Translations under genes and position numbers: made by a program
Source of the DNA: Streptomyces sp. TS71-3
Lineage (GTDB): Bacteria > Actinomycetota > Actinomycetes > Streptomycetales > Streptomycetaceae
Reading direction: 5' to 3'
Length of the DNA stretch: 64,000 nucleotides
Assembly: GCF_018327685.1 (NCBI RefSeq)
Contig: NZ_BNEL01000003.1
Span: 1,550,001 to 1,614,000, forward strand
In this document: positions 1-9,056 of the stretch, piece by piece
Position numbering within the stretch: the stretch's first letter is position 1
Layout: each line of letters starts with the position of its first letter
The notes under the pieces: model-generated
What the model saw: the letters and a program-made list of their open reading frames with translations, nothing else
Told to the model about the DNA's origin: nothing
Database searches by the model: none

Positions 1-979
1 CGCCCAGCACGGCCGCCGCGATCACGGTTAGCTCGCCGCCGGTGAGCACGGTGGGGTCGACGGAGTTGAACCGGCCCGCGTAGAGCACACCGACCAGCGC
101 GGCCATGGCTCCGTTGAGGATGAACGCGGCCATCTTGTAGCGGTCGACGTTGATTCCCGACAACCGGGCCGCCTCTGAACCGCCGCCCACGGCGTACAGG
201 TTCCTGCCGACCACCGTGTAGCGCAGCACGGCGCCCGTGAGCAGAGCAAGACCCAGCATGATCCACACCGGGACGGTCTGGCCGAGCAGCGCGGGACGGG
301 CCGAGGCGATCAGCAGGAGGATCACGCCCACGACCGCCGATTCCACCGATGCGCGCGTGGGACGGCGGGAGGCCCGCACGAAGAGGAGCACGGCCGCTAC
401 GACCAGCAGGACTCCGGCAGCGAAGGCCGCTGCCGGGTGCACGATGAGACGTGCGGTCGCGAAGGTGTGGAAACCGGTGTTCTCGGCGCTGATGCTCTGC
501 CCGTTGAGGATGGCCTGCACGATGCCGCGCACGGCCGTCAGCGTGCCCAGCGTGACGATGAAGGCGTTGACGCCGACCTTCTGCACCAGCACTGCGTTGA
601 CCAGGCCGACCAGGAGGCCGATGAGGAGTGCGACGACCAGCGCGACCACGACGCCGTGCGCATCGACGAGCTTGAGCGCGACCGTGCCGCCGAGTGCGGC
701 CGTGGAGGCCACCGACAGATCGAAGTTACCGGTGATCAGCGTGACCGTCATGAAGACGGAGAGGATGCCGATGAGCGCGGACTGATCGAGGATGTTGCCG
801 ACGTTGACGTCGTTCAGGTAGGCGGGGCGGCCCTCGACCGACGAGGTGATGGCCAGTACGGCGGTGAGCACCACCAGGGCGTAGACCACTCCCGCGGAGC
901 GTGGCGACAGCGCCTGGGGCCAGCCCGCTGAAGGCTTCTGCGGCCGGCGGACAGGGCCGATATCAGTACCGGAGGTCAC
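1..979 (-). CDS. Sugar ABC transporter permease, RbsC family (3' end outside window)
   Basis: Inner-membrane permease that would pair with the ATPase and binding protein encoded just upstream in the same leftward operon. I read it from a GTG at 979-977 (MTSGTDIGPVRR); no stop occurs before the window edge, so the C-terminus is missing. After a short cytoplasmic tail come several hydrophobic segments and the family signature region LITGNFDLSVASTAALGG, then VNAFIVTLGTL and, near the break, YAVGGGSEAARLSGI, all typical of BPD_transp_2 ribose/xylose permeases. It starts 29 bp after the ATPase stop. The substrate cannot be told from sequence; a pentose, hexose or autoinducer-type sugar is possible. 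Confidence 0.9.
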   Translation of the reverse strand, partial: MTSGTDIGPVRRPQKPSAGWPQALSPRSAGVVYALVVLTAVLAITSSVEGRPAYLNDVNVGNILDQSALIGILSVFMTVTLITGNFDLSVASTAALGGTVALKLVDAHGVVVALVVALLIGLLVGLVNAVLVQKVGVNAFIVTLGTLTAVRGIVQAILNGQSISAENTGFHTFATARLIVHPAAAFAAGVLLVVAAVLLFVRASRRPTRASVESAVVGVILLLIASARPALLGQTVPVWIMLGLALLTGAVLRYTVVGRNLYAVGGGSEAARLSGINVDRYKMAAFILNGAMAALVGVLYAGRFNSVDPTVLTGGELTVIAAAVLG

Positions 980-1008
980 GATCGTGGTGCCTTTCTGCGA
1001 CGCAGGGC

Positions 1009-2523
1009 CTACAGGCCGCTGGCGAGAGCGGTGAGTTCATGGAGGTCTGTGGCGGACGCGGCCCGCTCGGCGATCAGCCGGCCGCGCCGCATCACCAGGA
1101 CGCGGTCGCAGGCGGCCAGCAGCTCCTCGAATTCCGAGGCGACGAGGACGACGGCGTGCCCGGAGTCGGCGAGGCCGCGCATCAGCTGGATGATGTCGGC
1201 CTTGCCTGCGACGTCCACACCGGCCGACGGCTCGTCCAGCAGGAAGACGCGGGCACGTCCGTACAGCCACTTGGCGAACACCACCTTCTGGGCGTTGCCG
1301 CCGCTCAGCTCGCTGACCGGCGCGTCGGCGGAGGGGGCCGCGATGTTCAGCTCCTGCAGTGCCCGTCCGGCCAGGGCCCGTTCACGCGCGTTGTCGACGA
1401 CGACGCCCCGGCGGGACAGGCTCGGCAGGTAAGGAAGCGAGATGTTGCGCCATATCTCCCACGCGGGGAGCAGTCCCTGGCGGCTGCGGTCCTCGGGCAC
1501 GAGGGCGAGACCGCGCCTGACGGCGGCGCGCGGTGAGCGCGGGCGTATCCGGTGACCGTCCACCGCGACGGTGCCCGTGACTGCAGGGTCGGCACCGAAG
1601 ATCGCCTGGAGGAGTTCGGTACGGCCGCTGCCCAGGAGCCCGGCCACGCCCACTATCTCGCCCGGCCGCACGGCCAGGCTCACCGGCCCGAACCGCCCCG
1701 GCGAGGCCAGGTCGCGGACCGCGAGCAGGGGCTCGCCGCCGGACGCGGGGGCGGGCGTGGCTCGCGGCTGTTCCTCCAGCCGGCCGAGCCGCTCGCCGAC
1801 GATCGCACTGACCAGCTGCTCCTTGCCGGTCTCGGGCGTGGCGGTGTTCACCACGACCCGGCCGTCCCGCAGCACGGTGAGGTGGTCGGTGAGATCAAGG
1901 ATCTCGTCGAGGAAGTGCGAGACGTAGACGAAGGTGGTGCCCTGGTCCCGTAGTCGCCGGATCGAGCGGAACAGCACCTCGCGTTCGGTGGGCGACAGCG
2001 CGGCGGTGGGCTCGTCCAGCAGCACCACGGACGGGTGCCGGGCCAGTGCCTGCACGATGGAGACCATCTGGCGGGCCCCGACCGACAGCCGGCCGACCGG
2101 CGTGGCGGGGTCCAGCCCGTAGCCGATCCGCTCGCACAGCGCCGCCAGCTCCTCCGCTCGGCGGCGGGCGTCCCAGCGGGCTGATTCCCGGCGGCCCAGG
2201 AAGACGTTGTCCAGCACGGTCAGTGCCTCCACCAGCGGAGTGTGCTGGTGGACCGCGGCCATCCCCGCGGCGAGTGCCTGCGCCGGACTGGTCCAGGTGA
2301 CGGGCTCACCGTGCCAGGCGACGGTCCCGGAGGACGCGGTCTGGGCGCCGGAGAGGATCTTGATGAGCGTCGACTTCCCGGCGCCGTTGGCCCCGATCAG
2401 GCCGTGGACGGTGCCGGGCAGGACGTCGAGGGACACTCCGCGCAGCGCGTGCGTGCCGCTCGGGTACACCTTGTGCACGCCGGCGACGGAGAGAACCGGC
2501 GAGGTGCCGGCTTGCCCGCTCAT
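1009..2523 (-). CDS. Sugar ABC transporter ATP-binding protein, RbsA/MglA type (two NBDs)
   Basis: Cytoplasmic ATPase of a carbohydrate importer, 504 aa, the usual length for fused double-domain RbsA proteins. The first nucleotide-binding domain (about residues 10-240) has Walker A GANGAGKS, signature LSVGARQ and Walker B VVLLDEP. The second (about 265-500) has a degenerate Walker A, GLLGSGRT, signature LSGGNAQK and Walker B VFLLDEP. A weakened P-loop in domain two is normal for this family. ATG at 2523, 28 bp downstream of the binding-protein stop, so it is translated from the same message. Regulation presumably follows the LacI-type operator at 3629-3642. Confidence 0.95.
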   Translation of the reverse strand: MSGQAGTSPVLSVAGVHKVYPSGTHALRGVSLDVLPGTVHGLIGANGAGKSTLIKILSGAQTASSGTVAWHGEPVTWTSPAQALAAGMAAVHQHTPLVEALTVLDNVFLGRRESARWDARRRAEELAALCERIGYGLDPATPVGRLSVGARQMVSIVQALARHPSVVLLDEPTAALSPTEREVLFRSIRRLRDQGTTFVYVSHFLDEILDLTDHLTVLRDGRVVVNTATPETGKEQLVSAIVGERLGRLEEQPRATPAPASGGEPLLAVRDLASPGRFGPVSLAVRPGEIVGVAGLLGSGRTELLQAIFGADPAVTGTVAVDGHRIRPRSPRAAVRRGLALVPEDRSRQGLLPAWEIWRNISLPYLPSLSRRGVVVDNARERALAGRALQELNIAAPSADAPVSELSGGNAQKVVFAKWLYGRARVFLLDEPSAGVDVAGKADIIQLMRGLADSGHAVVLVASEFEELLAACDRVLVMRRGRLIAERAASATDLHELTALASGL

Positions 2524-2551
2524 GCCGGCCTCACAGGGGTACGGGGCGCGG

Positions 2552-3577
2552 TCACCACTGCGGTGCGCATGCGGAGACGTTCGCGGCTGTGATGCCGGGG
2601 GTGTAGTAGAACGAGGTCTTCGGTGGCCCGGTCAGCTTGCCGGTGAGCACGTCGTGCATCATCTGCACGGCCATCTCGCCCTCGTCGTACGGCTTGTCGC
2701 AGACCGTTCCGTAAAGGTCACCCGACCTGATTCCCGCGATCCCGCTCCGGGAGCCGCCGATACCGATGATCTTGGCGTCCGAGCGGGCCGACTTCACCGC
2801 GGCGGCGCAGCCGACGGCCATGTCGTCGGAAATGGCGTAGAACAGTCCGACGCCGGGGTTGGACACCAGGATGTTCTGGCACGCGGACTGGCCGTCCTGC
2901 TTGGTCCAGTTGCCCGGCTGGGCGGCGACGATCCGGTACCTGCCCGACGGGCCGGCGTCGCGCAGTGCCGCCCTGAACTTCGTCACCCGAGTGGTGTTCT
3001 CCACGAAGCCGGGAGCACCGGTGATGACGGCGACCTCGCCGCCGCCCGGCAGCGCCTTCAACGCCATCCGACCCGCGATGGCGCCCGCGGCCGTCTCGTT
3101 CTCGTCGAGGACGAACCTCACCTTCTCGTAGGGGTCGTCCGCGTCCCGGTTCGCCCCGACATAGCCGTGCACGGTACCGATCGGGACGCCCGCGGCATCC
3201 GCCTGGTCCACCAGGGCCTGGGCCGGTCCGGGGGACAACGGTGACAGCAGGATGGCGTCGACCTTCTGGGCGATCAGGTCCTGCACCTGGCTCGACTGCT
3301 TGGCGGTGTCCCCCTGGGAGTCGAGATCGATCAGTTTCACTCCGAGTCTGGCGGCCCGAGCCCGGGCGCCCTTCGCGATGGCCGCGGGGAACGTCACGGA
3401 TTCCTGCTGGTTCGCCAGGCCGATGGTGTACCTGCCCTTGGCTGCGCCGGACGACCCGGAGGACGGTGTGGAGGAGCCGGTCGTCGTCTGCACGGTGCAG
3501 GCCGTCGTGGCCGCCAGCAGCAGGGCGGCCCCGACGGCCAGCGCTCGGACTCTGCGCTCGCTTCTGAATGCTTTCAC
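2552..3577 (-). CDS. Sugar-binding lipoprotein, RbsB-type periplasmic-binding fold
   Basis: First gene of the leftward sugar-import operon. The 341-aa product starts at a GTG and has a basic N-terminus (MKAFRSERRVR), a hydrophobic stretch and a lipobox ending TTAC at about residue 27, so it should be an exported lipoprotein. A low-complexity T/S/G linker follows. The body has Peripla_BP_4 features: an early YTIGLANQQESVTFP strand, AILLSPLSPGPAQALVDQADAAGVPI and a late YGTVCDKPYDEGEMAVQMM helix. It captures a sugar outside the membrane for the permease/ATPase pair. An unrelated frame starting at 3587 overlaps the 5' end and is a shadow. Confidence 0.93.
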   Translation of the reverse strand: MKAFRSERRVRALAVGAALLLAATTACTVQTTTGSSTPSSGSSGAAKGRYTIGLANQQESVTFPAAIAKGARARAARLGVKLIDLDSQGDTAKQSSQVQDLIAQKVDAILLSPLSPGPAQALVDQADAAGVPIGTVHGYVGANRDADDPYEKVRFVLDENETAAGAIAGRMALKALPGGGEVAVITGAPGFVENTTRVTKFRAALRDAGPSGRYRIVAAQPGNWTKQDGQSACQNILVSNPGVGLFYAISDDMAVGCAAAVKSARSDAKIIGIGGSRSGIAGIRSGDLYGTVCDKPYDEGEMAVQMMHDVLTGKLTGPPKTSFYYTPGITAANVSACAPQW

Positions 3578-3628
3578 TTGTGCTCATCCCGTCTGGGTTC
3601 GTAGGGGGCAGGCCACGTGGCTTATCTA

Positions 3629-3642
3629 GTCAATCGATTGAC
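3629..3642. promoter_or_regulatory. LacI-family operator, perfect palindrome GTCAATCGATTGAC
   Basis: A perfect 14-bp palindrome with the central CG typical of LacI/GalR operators, 51 bp upstream of the binding-protein start. An identical copy occurs at 6731-6744. No LacI gene lies within the window, so the regulator is probably encoded beyond the left edge with the rest of the sugar locus. Confidence 0.75.
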
Positions 3643-3730
3643 CTCAATGTTGCGCTCGACGATAGGAGCCCTCCTGGGCAGGTGCAAGGGGATGGGAAGG
3701 GGAAGGTGGGCTGCTTGCTTGAGACACTCA

Positions 3731-3744
3731 GTCAAACGGTTGCC
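3731..3744. promoter_or_regulatory. Degenerate LacI-type half-matching site (GTCAAACGGTTGCC)
   Basis: Resembles the 3629-3642 operator with a central CG and one good arm (GTCAA) but an imperfect right arm. It lies between the phosphatase stop at 3859 and the sugar operon, where it could act as an auxiliary operator. It may also be chance similarity. Confidence 0.3.
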
Positions 3745-3858
3745 TGATCGCCTCGGGACCCGGTGAGCCACGCCGGTGCCTTTGGCGCGCGGGGTGCCAC
3801 CGCCGCGGTGGGGCGCCCGGCTGCGAACAGACCAAGCCTGGGCGCGGGCGCTTCCGCG

Positions 3859-6282
3859 TCACTCCGGCAACGAGACGAGGTGCGCGTTCTCTGATTCCTT
3901 GAGGGATTGTTCGGTCCACATGGTCTTGCCCTGACTGGCATAGCGGCAGCCGCATCGAGAGGTGCACTGGGCGACGATAAACAGGCCGCGGCCACCCTCG
4001 TCCGTGTCGCCCGCGCGCATGAGCCGCGGCTGGGTGTTGCTGGGGTCGCTGACCTCGCAGATGAGCACCTCGTCGCGGATGAGGCGTACGCCGATCGGGC
4101 CCCAGGCGTGCCGGACGGCGTTGGTGACGAGTTCGCTGACGATGAGTTCCGTGGTGAAGGCGAGTTCCGGCAGACCCCAGGCGTCGAGCTGCCGAGCGGC
4201 GGCCGACCTGCCCGCGGCCACCGAGGCTGCCTCTGCCGGGAACTCCCAGGTGGCGACGGAGTCGGGGTCGACGGCGTTGGTCCTGGCCAGCAGCACGGCG
4301 ATGTCGTCTCGAAGCTCTGTGCGGGTGGTGGGCTCCAGGAGGTGGTCACCCATCTGTTCAAGCGAGCGGCCCTCGCGGTACAGCTCAGCCAGCCGCTGTT
4401 CCACCCGGTTCGCGCCGTCCGCGGCGGTGTAGGGCTCCAGTTCCAGCAGGCCGTCGGTGAAGAGTGCCAGGATGCCGCCCGGCTCCAGGGTGATCGTGGT
4501 GGACTGGTACGGCATGCCGCCCACGCCGAGCGGAGGCCCCGGGGGCACATCGAGTTGCTCGGAGTGCCCGTCGGGCCGCACCAGCAGGGGGGCGGGCTGT
4601 CCGGCGTTGGCGAAGGTGCATTGGCGGGTGGTGGGGTCGTAGACGGCGTAGAGGCAGGTGGCGCCGCTGGTGTCGCTGCGGATGGTGGGTGTCTCGGCGG
4701 CCAGTCGCTGGACCAGGTCCTCGATGCGGGTGAGGACCTCGGCGGGTTCCAGTTCGAGGAGGGCGAAGTTCTGCACGGCGGTGCGCAGCCGGCCCATCCC
4801 GGCAGCGGCGGGCAGCCCGCGGCCTACCACGTCGCCGACGACGAAGGCGACCCGCAGCGAGGGCAGCTCGATGACGTCGAACCAGTCCCCGCCGACCTCG
4901 TTCCTGCCGCCGGCCGGGGCGTATGCGCCCACCGTGTGCGCGGGGGTCAGATCGCTCACCGCGCGGGGCAGCAGCCCTTCCTGGAGCCCCAGCGCGGTCC
5001 GGTGCTCGTAGGCGTAGCGACGGGCGTTGTCGACGCCCAGGGCCGCCCGCGAGCCGATATCACCGAGGAGCCGCACCTCGTCGTCGTCGAAGGCAGGCGA
5101 GTTCCCCGTCCGCCAGGCGCAGATGGCGCCCAGCATCATGCCGCGCGCGAAAACCGGCGACACCACCAGCGAGTGCGCATCGTCCGGGACGAACAACCTG
5201 GTGAGGTTGTCGTTCCCGTCCATCGCATGGATCACCTCGTCCCTGGTGAGGCGGACCGGGTGGCCCTCCCGTACCTCCTCGACCTCCGTGGTGTCCGGCA
5301 TGCGGGGCTGCGACTCCCCGACGCCAAGCATGCCCTCGGGCCAGTGATCGACGCCGGCGAAGGCGGCACGGACCAGTGTGGTGTCTCCCCGGAAGGCCGG
5401 CGCCATCACGTCTCCGGAGAACATGGTCGCGTTGAGGTCCACGGTCACCAGGTCGGAATTCCCGAGAACGACGTCCGCGAGTGCCTGGGCGATCTCGTTG
5501 ACGTCGAGCGAGAAGCCGATGCGGCTTGAGGCGCTGTGCAGCAGTTCCCGCTGCCTCCGGATGCGGTCCTGCTCGGTGACGTCCCTTACGATCTCGGTCA
5601 CGCCGGACGGCTCGCTCCGCGCGTCTGCCATGCGGAAGGCGGATACCGAGACCGTGCGGTCCTGCGACGGAGTCTGCCCCGACCGCCACTGATGCTCGCG
5701 CGAGACCACCGGAACGCCCGTGTCCAGTACCTCGCCGAGGATCGCCTCGGCCTCGGCCGTGTCCTCGGCCCACACCACGTCCTCGTCCGGCGTCTCTCCC
5801 GGCTCCGGGGCTGCGGCACCGAACATTCCGGAGGTGATATTGGTGCGCTCCAACCGCAGGTGCGTGTCGCGCAGGGAGATCCCGACCTCCTGCTGGTCGA
5901 GCAACGTCCGGAGCAACGCGACTCCCTGCCCCCACTCGACGGCCGCCTCGGCCGCCACGAAGTGGATCAGCAGGAGACCGGCCTCACCCCCCATCGCCTC
6001 CACCCAGAAGACGATTTCCACATCCCCGCCGTCCGCGTGCCGGAGCCGGGTCCGCCCCGGGCCCGGCCTGGGCAACCCCGTCATCTCCCGCGGGGCCCAC
6101 TGTGCGCCGGCCGCGAGTAGCCCGTCGACCGGCAGGTCCGAGACGGCGCTGGAGGGCAGGTTCAGGAGCCGCTCGGCCTGGCTGGACCAACCCACGATCG
6201 ACCCTGAGCGGTCGACGACGGCCAATGCGAGCGCAGGCAGGCAGAACCCCTGATCGTCCGGCAGTCCGATGGGTGTTTCCAC
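3859..6282 (-). CDS. PAS-GAF-SpoIIE (PP2C-type) phosphatase with C-terminal HATPase domain
   Basis: 807-aa signalling protein. In order: a PAS-like domain (about 15-130, LALAVVDRSGSIVGWSSQAE), a second PAS-like stretch (about 150-250), GAF (about 255-430), a SpoIIE/PP2C phosphatase domain (about 445-660, with metal-binding aspartates in GGDWFDV, VGDVVGRG and ALFTDGLLE), and an RsbW-like HATPase_c_2 domain (about 690-800) with N-box ELIVSELVTNAVRHA and G-box GGRGLF. Such proteins control anti-anti-sigma phosphorylation in Streptomyces partner-switching networks, with phosphatase and kinase activity in one chain. No sigma, anti-sigma or STAS gene is adjacent, so its partner is unknown. It is single and leftward, with 600 bp of non-coding DNA upstream. 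Confidence 0.93.
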   Translation of the reverse strand: METPIGLPDDQGFCLPALALAVVDRSGSIVGWSSQAERLLNLPSSAVSDLPVDGLLAAGAQWAPREMTGLPRPGPGRTRLRHADGGDVEIVFWVEAMGGEAGLLLIHFVAAEAAVEWGQGVALLRTLLDQQEVGISLRDTHLRLERTNITSGMFGAAAPEPGETPDEDVVWAEDTAEAEAILGEVLDTGVPVVSREHQWRSGQTPSQDRTVSVSAFRMADARSEPSGVTEIVRDVTEQDRIRRQRELLHSASSRIGFSLDVNEIAQALADVVLGNSDLVTVDLNATMFSGDVMAPAFRGDTTLVRAAFAGVDHWPEGMLGVGESQPRMPDTTEVEEVREGHPVRLTRDEVIHAMDGNDNLTRLFVPDDAHSLVVSPVFARGMMLGAICAWRTGNSPAFDDDEVRLLGDIGSRAALGVDNARRYAYEHRTALGLQEGLLPRAVSDLTPAHTVGAYAPAGGRNEVGGDWFDVIELPSLRVAFVVGDVVGRGLPAAAGMGRLRTAVQNFALLELEPAEVLTRIEDLVQRLAAETPTIRSDTSGATCLYAVYDPTTRQCTFANAGQPAPLLVRPDGHSEQLDVPPGPPLGVGGMPYQSTTITLEPGGILALFTDGLLELEPYTAADGANRVEQRLAELYREGRSLEQMGDHLLEPTTRTELRDDIAVLLARTNAVDPDSVATWEFPAEAASVAAGRSAAARQLDAWGLPELAFTTELIVSELVTNAVRHAWGPIGVRLIRDEVLICEVSDPSNTQPRLMRAGDTDEGGRGLFIVAQCTSRCGCRYASQGKTMWTEQSLKESENAHLVSLPE

Positions 6283-6920
6283 GTCTGCTCCTGACGAGGG
6301 CGCATAACGACAGGCCCCGCATACAGCTTAACTCGGGCGTATCAGGCGGAAAGGTGACGGGTTCCCGGTCTGGTAAGGCCGCCGCTCACGGTGTGGGGAT
6401 GGGCCACCGGACCGACCGGGTGGGCCGATGCAACCCGTGTGCCTGTTCCCTCTTGACGGTCCGGGTCCGGCTCCGGTCGGTCGGTGGCGCGGTGGATCTC
6501 CGGGGTGTGTGACCGGCCGTTGAAATCCTCTCGCAGGGAGTCATCGATAGGCGTCGATGGAGTGCCGGTCAGGTGCTCGGCGGCGGTCCGAGTCCATGGC
6601 GGCCCGCTGGCGGTCGGCCGGCCTGATCGTCCCAGGGGTGTGCAGCGCTCGGAGGTGTGTGGCCGCCCCTCACCGTTGCGGACGCTTGAGTGGATCACTT
6701 GCCCACCGGTCCGTAGTCGCATACCGTGAAGTCAATCGATTGACCTGATGAGTGAGTGGGGGGTTGGCCGCTTCGGGGGAGTGTTCGGTGTCCACTGCGT
6801 CGGGCCGTCGGGGTGGTGCCGTGCCGGGTCCAGCTGGGGTGTGCGGGTCTTGGTTGCGTGCGGGACGTGGGCGGGGCCCGCGTATTGCGCGGGGAAGTTT
6901 GCTTGTCGCGAAGGATTTCC
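6283..6920. other. 638-bp stretch without a convincing gene
   Basis: Holds the promoter region of the SpoIIE gene, the second LacI-type operator (6731-6744) and, at its right end, the AAGGA ribosome site for the LuxR gene. Short frames here have no recognisable motif. The operator has no sugar gene next to it, which suggests that its original downstream gene was lost when the cluster arrived. Confidence 0.5.
6731..6744. promoter_or_regulatory. Second LacI-type operator, identical GTCAATCGATTGAC
   Basis: Exact copy of the palindrome at 3629-3642. It sits about 177 bp upstream of the LuxR gene copy A start and 450 bp upstream of the SpoIIE start. If functional here, it would put LuxR copy A under the sugar repressor; otherwise it is a relic. 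Confidence 0.65.
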
Positions 6921-7667
6921 ATGATGGTGCACGATCCTGCCTCTGGTGATGTCTCGGAGCGTGAGGGTGCGGACCGCCGGAAGGTACCGGAGGGCCTTTT
7001 CCTGTTCAGGCCGCCTGTGCCTCTGATCAGGGTGGCTGTCTGTGAGGGTGATCCGCTGGCGCGTGCCGGTGTGACGGGGTATCTGGCCCGGCGGTATGAC
7101 ATGACGGTGGTGCAGTGGTCCGGGCGTGGGTCGGTGGGTGTGGCGGCGGGTGCGGACGTGGACGTGGACGTGGCGGTGGTGTTGGTGGACGCCTTCGACT
7201 CGGCTGCGTGCGTGCGGCTTCGGAAGCTGGTGGTGAACTCCCGGGCCCGGGTCGTTCTCGTGGTGGACGGGCTCGATGAGCGGCAGTTGGAGCTGGTCCT
7301 GGAGGCGGGGGTGCGCGGTATCGTGTGGCGGCGGCAGGCGACGGAGGTCCAGCTTGCCCAGGCCATCCGGGCGGCCTGGCGGGACGAGAGTGACATCCCG
7401 GATGACCTGCTGCGGCGGTTGATGGCGCAGCGGGCGGGCAGGGCCCGGGGTGTCGAGGTGGGCACCGTGGTGGCAGGCCGGCCCACCCCGCGTGAGCTGA
7501 GAGTGCTGGAGCTGGTCGCGCACGGGCTCAGCACCAAGGAGATCGCGGACCGGCTCAGCTATTCGGAACGCACCGTCAAGGGCAACCTGCACGACGTCAT
7601 GACGCGGCTGAACCTGCGCAACCGTGCCCACGCCGTGGCCTACGCCATACGCGAGGGCTACATCTGA
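6921..7667 (+). CDS. LuxR/NarL-family response regulator, copy A
   Basis: Transcription factor of 248 aa. A receiver-like domain (about 30-150; IRVAVCEGDPLARAGVTGYLARR, likely acceptor Asp in VVLVDAFD) is followed by a NarL-type HTH (about 180-245; TPRELRVLELVAHGLSTKEIADRLSYSERTVK, given here only as a region at 7485-7580). ATG ATG at 6921 follows AAGGA by 5 nt. It is nearly identical to copy B at 29795-30607 (differences F/S, QW/RR, T/A), but homology begins only at the His of HDPASGD. Copy A therefore looks like a 5'-truncated duplicate that acquired a new start and promoter. No sensor kinase is nearby. It is probably a pathway regulator of the adjacent cluster. Confidence 0.88.
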   Translation: MMVHDPASGDVSEREGADRRKVPEGLFLFRPPVPLIRVAVCEGDPLARAGVTGYLARRYDMTVVQWSGRGSVGVAAGADVDVDVAVVLVDAFDSAACVRLRKLVVNSRARVVLVVDGLDERQLELVLEAGVRGIVWRRQATEVQLAQAIRAAWRDESDIPDDLLRRLMAQRAGRARGVEVGTVVAGRPTPRELRVLELVAHGLSTKEIADRLSYSERTVKGNLHDVMTRLNLRNRAHAVAYAIREGYI

Positions 7668-7679
7668 CCGGTCGGGCCG
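6928..7679 (+). repeat. Inverted repeat copy A (752 bp, LuxR gene body)
   Basis: Pairs in inverted orientation with 29783-30534. I count about five base differences over 752 bp (one near 7000, three near 7105-7115, one near 7602) and no indel. Homology starts inside the coding sequence at the HDPASGD codons and ends 12 bp after the stop codon, so neither promoter is shared. The two copies bracket 22.1 kb that include the whole biosynthetic cluster. Confidence 0.95.
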
Positions 7680-7693
7680 GCCGGCCCCTCTCG

Positions 7694-7745
7694 CCCGGAT
7701 GGAGCACCTCAACAGACGTCTGTTCCCAAGGCCGGTCCATCCGGG
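7694..7745. promoter_or_regulatory. Nested inverted repeat downstream of LuxR copy A
   Basis: Outer arms CCCGGATGGA (7694-7703) and TCCATCCGGG (7736-7745) enclose a perfect 14-bp palindrome, AACAGACGTCTGTT (7711-7724). The outer stem could end transcription of the LuxR gene. The inner palindrome looks more like a dimeric regulator site. No T-run follows. Confidence 0.45.
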
Positions 7746-8297
7746 CGCTGTTCCCACCGCGTTGGCAGGACACGCTCGAAAACGGCGCAGCAGCGAGCGG
7801 CCCGTCCAAGGGCGAGTTGACGGGGCAGGGCAACGTCTTCGCGGACGTGGCAACGGGGGAACGCTGGGGCCCCGGGCGGAGACCGACGAGATCAGCGCCG
7901 CCCGGCGACGGCGGCTTCATCGACGACCACGCTGCGCCCGAGAACGAGCGGCGCCGCGAGACGTGCGACCCGTATGCCGCACTCCTGCGTCCGGGCTCCG
8001 CGGAGCGGCCGGCGCGAACCTGCCCGGGACCGGTGTCCCGTGCCGGGTTGGAGGGCATACCGACGCCCGGCGCACGGCGCAGTCCGTCGGAGGCTCCGAG
8101 CCTTGCCCCAGAGGTCCGTACGGACGGACATTGTTGACGCTGGTCGGTCCGGGCAAGGATTGCCAACGCGCGATCACAGCGCATAGCCGGTAACGCCTCA
8201 ACGCGGTTTTTCCGTCGGCGGTCGGATGCCATAAGCCCCACATGCCGAACGGATTCCGCGTAATGGCCCTGCCGGATCGATCAACCCGAGGTAAGTG
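7746..8297. other. Non-coding leader of the biosynthetic operon
   Basis: About 550 bp with only short or shadow frames and no family motifs. It should hold the promoter for the rightward block that begins with the methyltransferase; GAGG at 8288-8291 is the ribosome site. I see no clear -35/-10 pair. Confidence 0.4.
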
Positions 8298-9056
8298 ATG
8301 ATGAACCCGGATTTCTACACGCGGGTTGCCGACGAGTTCGGCGAATACACCAGCAGCGGCCTGCGTACCGACGTCTTCCCGGACGGTGATCCGGAGGCTG
8401 CGTTCGACGAGCTGTCGGCGGGCCTGGGTGGTCCGAACGGCCGGCTGGTCGATGTCGGCTGCGCCGACGGGCGCAGCCTGCTGAGGATCGCCCCGGCGTT
8501 CGGCAGCGTGCTCGGTATCGACATGTCGGAGTCGATGCTGGAGTCCGCCGAGCGGCAGCGTGCGGAGGCGGGGCTGGGCAACGTCAGGTTCGAGCGGCGT
8601 GACGCTTCCCGCACCGGCCTTCCTGACGGGGAGGCTGACGTGCTCACATCGCGGCGAGGGCCGTTGTTCCCGGAAGAGTTCCGCAGGGTGCTCAAGCCCG
8701 GCGGTCATCTGATCTACATGGGCATCGGTGAGACGGACGTCCGCGCGTTGAAGGAGGCCTTCGGCCGGGGCCAGCTCTACGGGCGCTGGGACGGCAGGCC
8801 GGTGATGGACGAGGTGGTGGAGGAGCTCACCAGGGCCGGTTTCACGGTGGTGCTGGAGAAGGCCTTCCGTACCGAGGAGCTTTACCACTCGCCGGTCGAA
8901 CTCGACACGTTCCTGCGCCAGGTCCCGATCTTCGAGGACTACGACACGGTGGCGGACCGGGTTCCGTTCGAACGCTATGTGGCCTCCGCAGGCAGTGGCC
9001 GCGGCGTCCGGCTCGATCGGCACTGGTTCGTGGTCCAGGCGCGGAGGGCGGCATGA
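8298..9056 (+). CDS. Class I SAM-dependent methyltransferase
   Basis: About 252 aa. Rossmann motif I is LVDVGCADGRSLL (about 50-63), with the acidic motif II at GIDMSESML and post-motif FRRVLKPGGHLIYMG; together these are a Methyltransf_11 fold. It would methylate a small molecule in the cluster; whether on N, O or C cannot be told. Starts are possible at GTG 8295, ATG 8298 or ATG 8301; GAGG at 8288 favours one of the ATGs. Its stop overlaps the aminotransferase start (ATGA at 9053-9056), so the two are translationally coupled. It is the first gene of the rightward operon. Confidence 0.88.
   Translation: MMNPDFYTRVADEFGEYTSSGLRTDVFPDGDPEAAFDELSAGLGGPNGRLVDVGCADGRSLLRIAPAFGSVLGIDMSESMLESAERQRAEAGLGNVRFERRDASRTGLPDGEADVLTSRRGPLFPEEFRRVLKPGGHLIYMGIGETDVRALKEAFGRGQLYGRWDGRPVMDEVVEELTRAGFTVVLEKAFRTEELYHSPVELDTFLRQVPIFEDYDTVADRVPFERYVASAGSGRGVRLDRHWFVVQARRAA

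Noticed and set aside
6756..6920. N-terminal extension of LuxR copy A from 6756
   Set aside because: The Arg/Cys/Gly-rich extension has no counterpart in copy B, and an ATG with a good ribosome site lies at 6921.
7597..8241. 214-codon minus-strand frame in the cluster leader
   Set aside because: No recognisable domain, overlaps the LuxR 3' end, no ribosome site.
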